Part shown: piece after piece, positions 7,391 to 9,946 of the stretch
How positions within the stretch are numbered: the first letter of the stretch is position 1
Layout: each line of letters begins with the position of its first letter
Assembly (NCBI GenBank): GCA_003453085.1
Contig: DMMK01000484.1
Coordinates: forward strand, 1 to 9,946
From: Verrucomicrobiales bacterium
GTDB taxonomy: Bacteria; Verrucomicrobiota; Verrucomicrobiia; Verrucomicrobiales; Verrucomicrobiaceae
Length of the DNA: 9,946 bases
Direction: 5' to 3'
The notes under the pieces: generated by a model
Told to the model about the DNA's origin: nothing
The model's input: the letters and a program-made list of their open reading frames with translations, nothing else
The model's database searches: none
Translations under genes and position numbers: made by a program

Positions 7391-7481
7391 TGGCGAATGC
7401 CGAAGCGGACTACATTCGGAACTAGCGGGTTCAAATCCCGCCCCGCAGCCATGCGGAGAAGTCTCTTCACCTTTGTCGCCA
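7391..7481 (+). ncRNA. Y-RNA-like unit 3 (T arm and capped stem, D arm missing)
   Basis: End helix TGGCGA (7391-7396)/TCGCCA (7476-7481) holds the GGCGAAUG motif. The second helix is GAAG (7402-7405)/CTTC (7465-7468), then GAC (7408-7410)/GTC (7461-7463), with the same 2x1 internal loop as unit 1 but different paired bases. A canonical T arm GCGGG-TTCAAAT-CCCGC (7425-7441) is followed after one base by a 5-bp hairpin CCGCA-GCCA-TGCGG (7443-7456) in place of the acceptor stem. No D-arm sequence follows; the strand returns directly to the second helix. It is thus an intermediate between the minimal unit 1 and the full units 2 and 4. Confidence 0.8.
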
Positions 7482-7499
7482 TTTTCAATCTCATCCAAA

Positions 7500-7639
7500 C
7501 GGGGCGAATGCCCGATGGAACTACATGATTCAAGATCCTTGTGACGTGGGTTCAAATCCCATCGGTCTCTTCTCGGAGAGGCAGTAGCTCAGTCCGGTAG
7601 AGCAGAGTAAAACGTTTCATCAACACCCTTGTCGCCCCG
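7500..7639 (+). ncRNA. Y-RNA-like unit 4 with full permuted tRNA-like module
   Basis: End helix CGGGGCGA (7500-7507)/TCGCCCCG (7632-7639) is a perfect 8 bp with GGCGAAUG. The second helix is a continuous 8 bp, GATGGAAC (7514-7521)/GTTTCATC (7614-7621), covarying with unit 2. The tRNA-like part has T arm GTGGG-TTCAAAT-CCCAT (7546-7562, closing G-U), a 7-bp acceptor-like stem (7565-7571 with 7576-7582, two G-U) capped by CTCG, and D arm GCTC-AGTCCGGTA-GAGC (7587-7603). It is the largest unit (140 bases). About 46 bases without clear structure separate it from the next coding region. Confidence 0.88.
7582..7604 (+). repeat. 23-base direct repeat, copy 2 (D-arm of Y unit 4)
   Basis: Identical to 7314-7336 in unit 2. 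Units 3 and 4 also share the 13-base T-arm core GGGTTCAAATCCC (7427-7439, 7548-7560). Confidence 0.9.
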
Positions 7640-7685
7640 CCTTTGGATATTTGAAAACTCTTCTTTAAAACAACTATTTTTTATT

Positions 7686-9946
<2,261 letters not shown>

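Noticed and set aside
7279..7445. Ordinary tRNA gene(s), from GGTTCGAATCC/GGTTCAAATCC T loops and AGCTCAGTCCGGTAGAGC D arms
   Set aside because: Within each unit the T arm comes before the D arm. Joining the D arm of unit 2 to the T arm of unit 3 would need about 90 bases between them and no proper anticodon arm or acceptor pairing.
7321..7555. Two short minus-strand open frames in the Y RNA region
   Set aside because: They lie across the structured RNA units, have no ribosome binding site, and contain translated T/D-arm sequence.
7142..7639. CRISPR-like array because of repeated motifs with spacers
   Set aside because: The repeats are not uniform, the units are 74-140 bases, and the conserved segments pair with each other inside each unit. 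No cas genes are present; the CARF domain of RtcR is a separate matter.

Overview
The window looks like a piece of a verrucomicrobial genome (Verrucomicrobiota, Prosthecobacter-like; inferred from gene content only). A planctomycete/verrucomicrobial-type cytochrome c domain is fused to WD40 repeats, a YkgJ-type cysteine protein sits beside exopolysaccharide genes, and Shine-Dalgarno sequences are mostly weak. The last ~240 bases do not fit. They encode the middle of a betaproteobacterial-looking MreB, fused in frame to the end of rtcB, and the join is probably an assembly chimera.

Left part (1-3731, all + strand): the 3' portion of a Wzc/GumC-type tyrosine autokinase with a tyrosine-rich tail; a small secreted Wza-type polysaccharide export protein; a YkgJ-like cysteine-cluster protein; and a secreted c-type cytochrome/WD40 protein. 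The first three genes are separated by only 18 and 5 bases, which suggests an exopolysaccharide export operon read into the window from the left.

Right part (3733-9703): an RNA-repair / RNA quality-control locus. rtcR (CARF domain plus sigma-54 activator AAA+) is on the minus strand and converges on the WD40 gene with one base between the stop codons. Divergent from it, behind a near-perfect sigma-54 -24/-12 promoter (5510-5526), lie rsr (bacterial Ro60, TROVE plus vWA), a tandem array of four Y-RNA-like genes (7142-7639), a small Cys-cluster protein of unknown function, and rtcB (RNA ligase). The logic matches the known Salmonella rsr-yrlBA-rtcBA system: RtcR senses damaged RNA and uses sigma-54 to switch on Ro60, its Y RNAs and the ligase.

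The most interesting part is the Y RNA array. All four units share a Ro-binding-type end helix (GGYGA/UCRCC) with the GNCGAAN0-1G-like motif, and a second helix whose bases covary between units. They differ in cargo: unit 1 has no tRNA-like part, unit 3 has a T arm and capped acceptor stem but no D arm, and units 2 and 4 carry a full permuted tRNA mimic (T arm, capped acceptor, D arm). The DNA between rtcR and rsr also holds a cluster of GATAA inverted repeats that is a reasonable candidate for the RtcR binding site.
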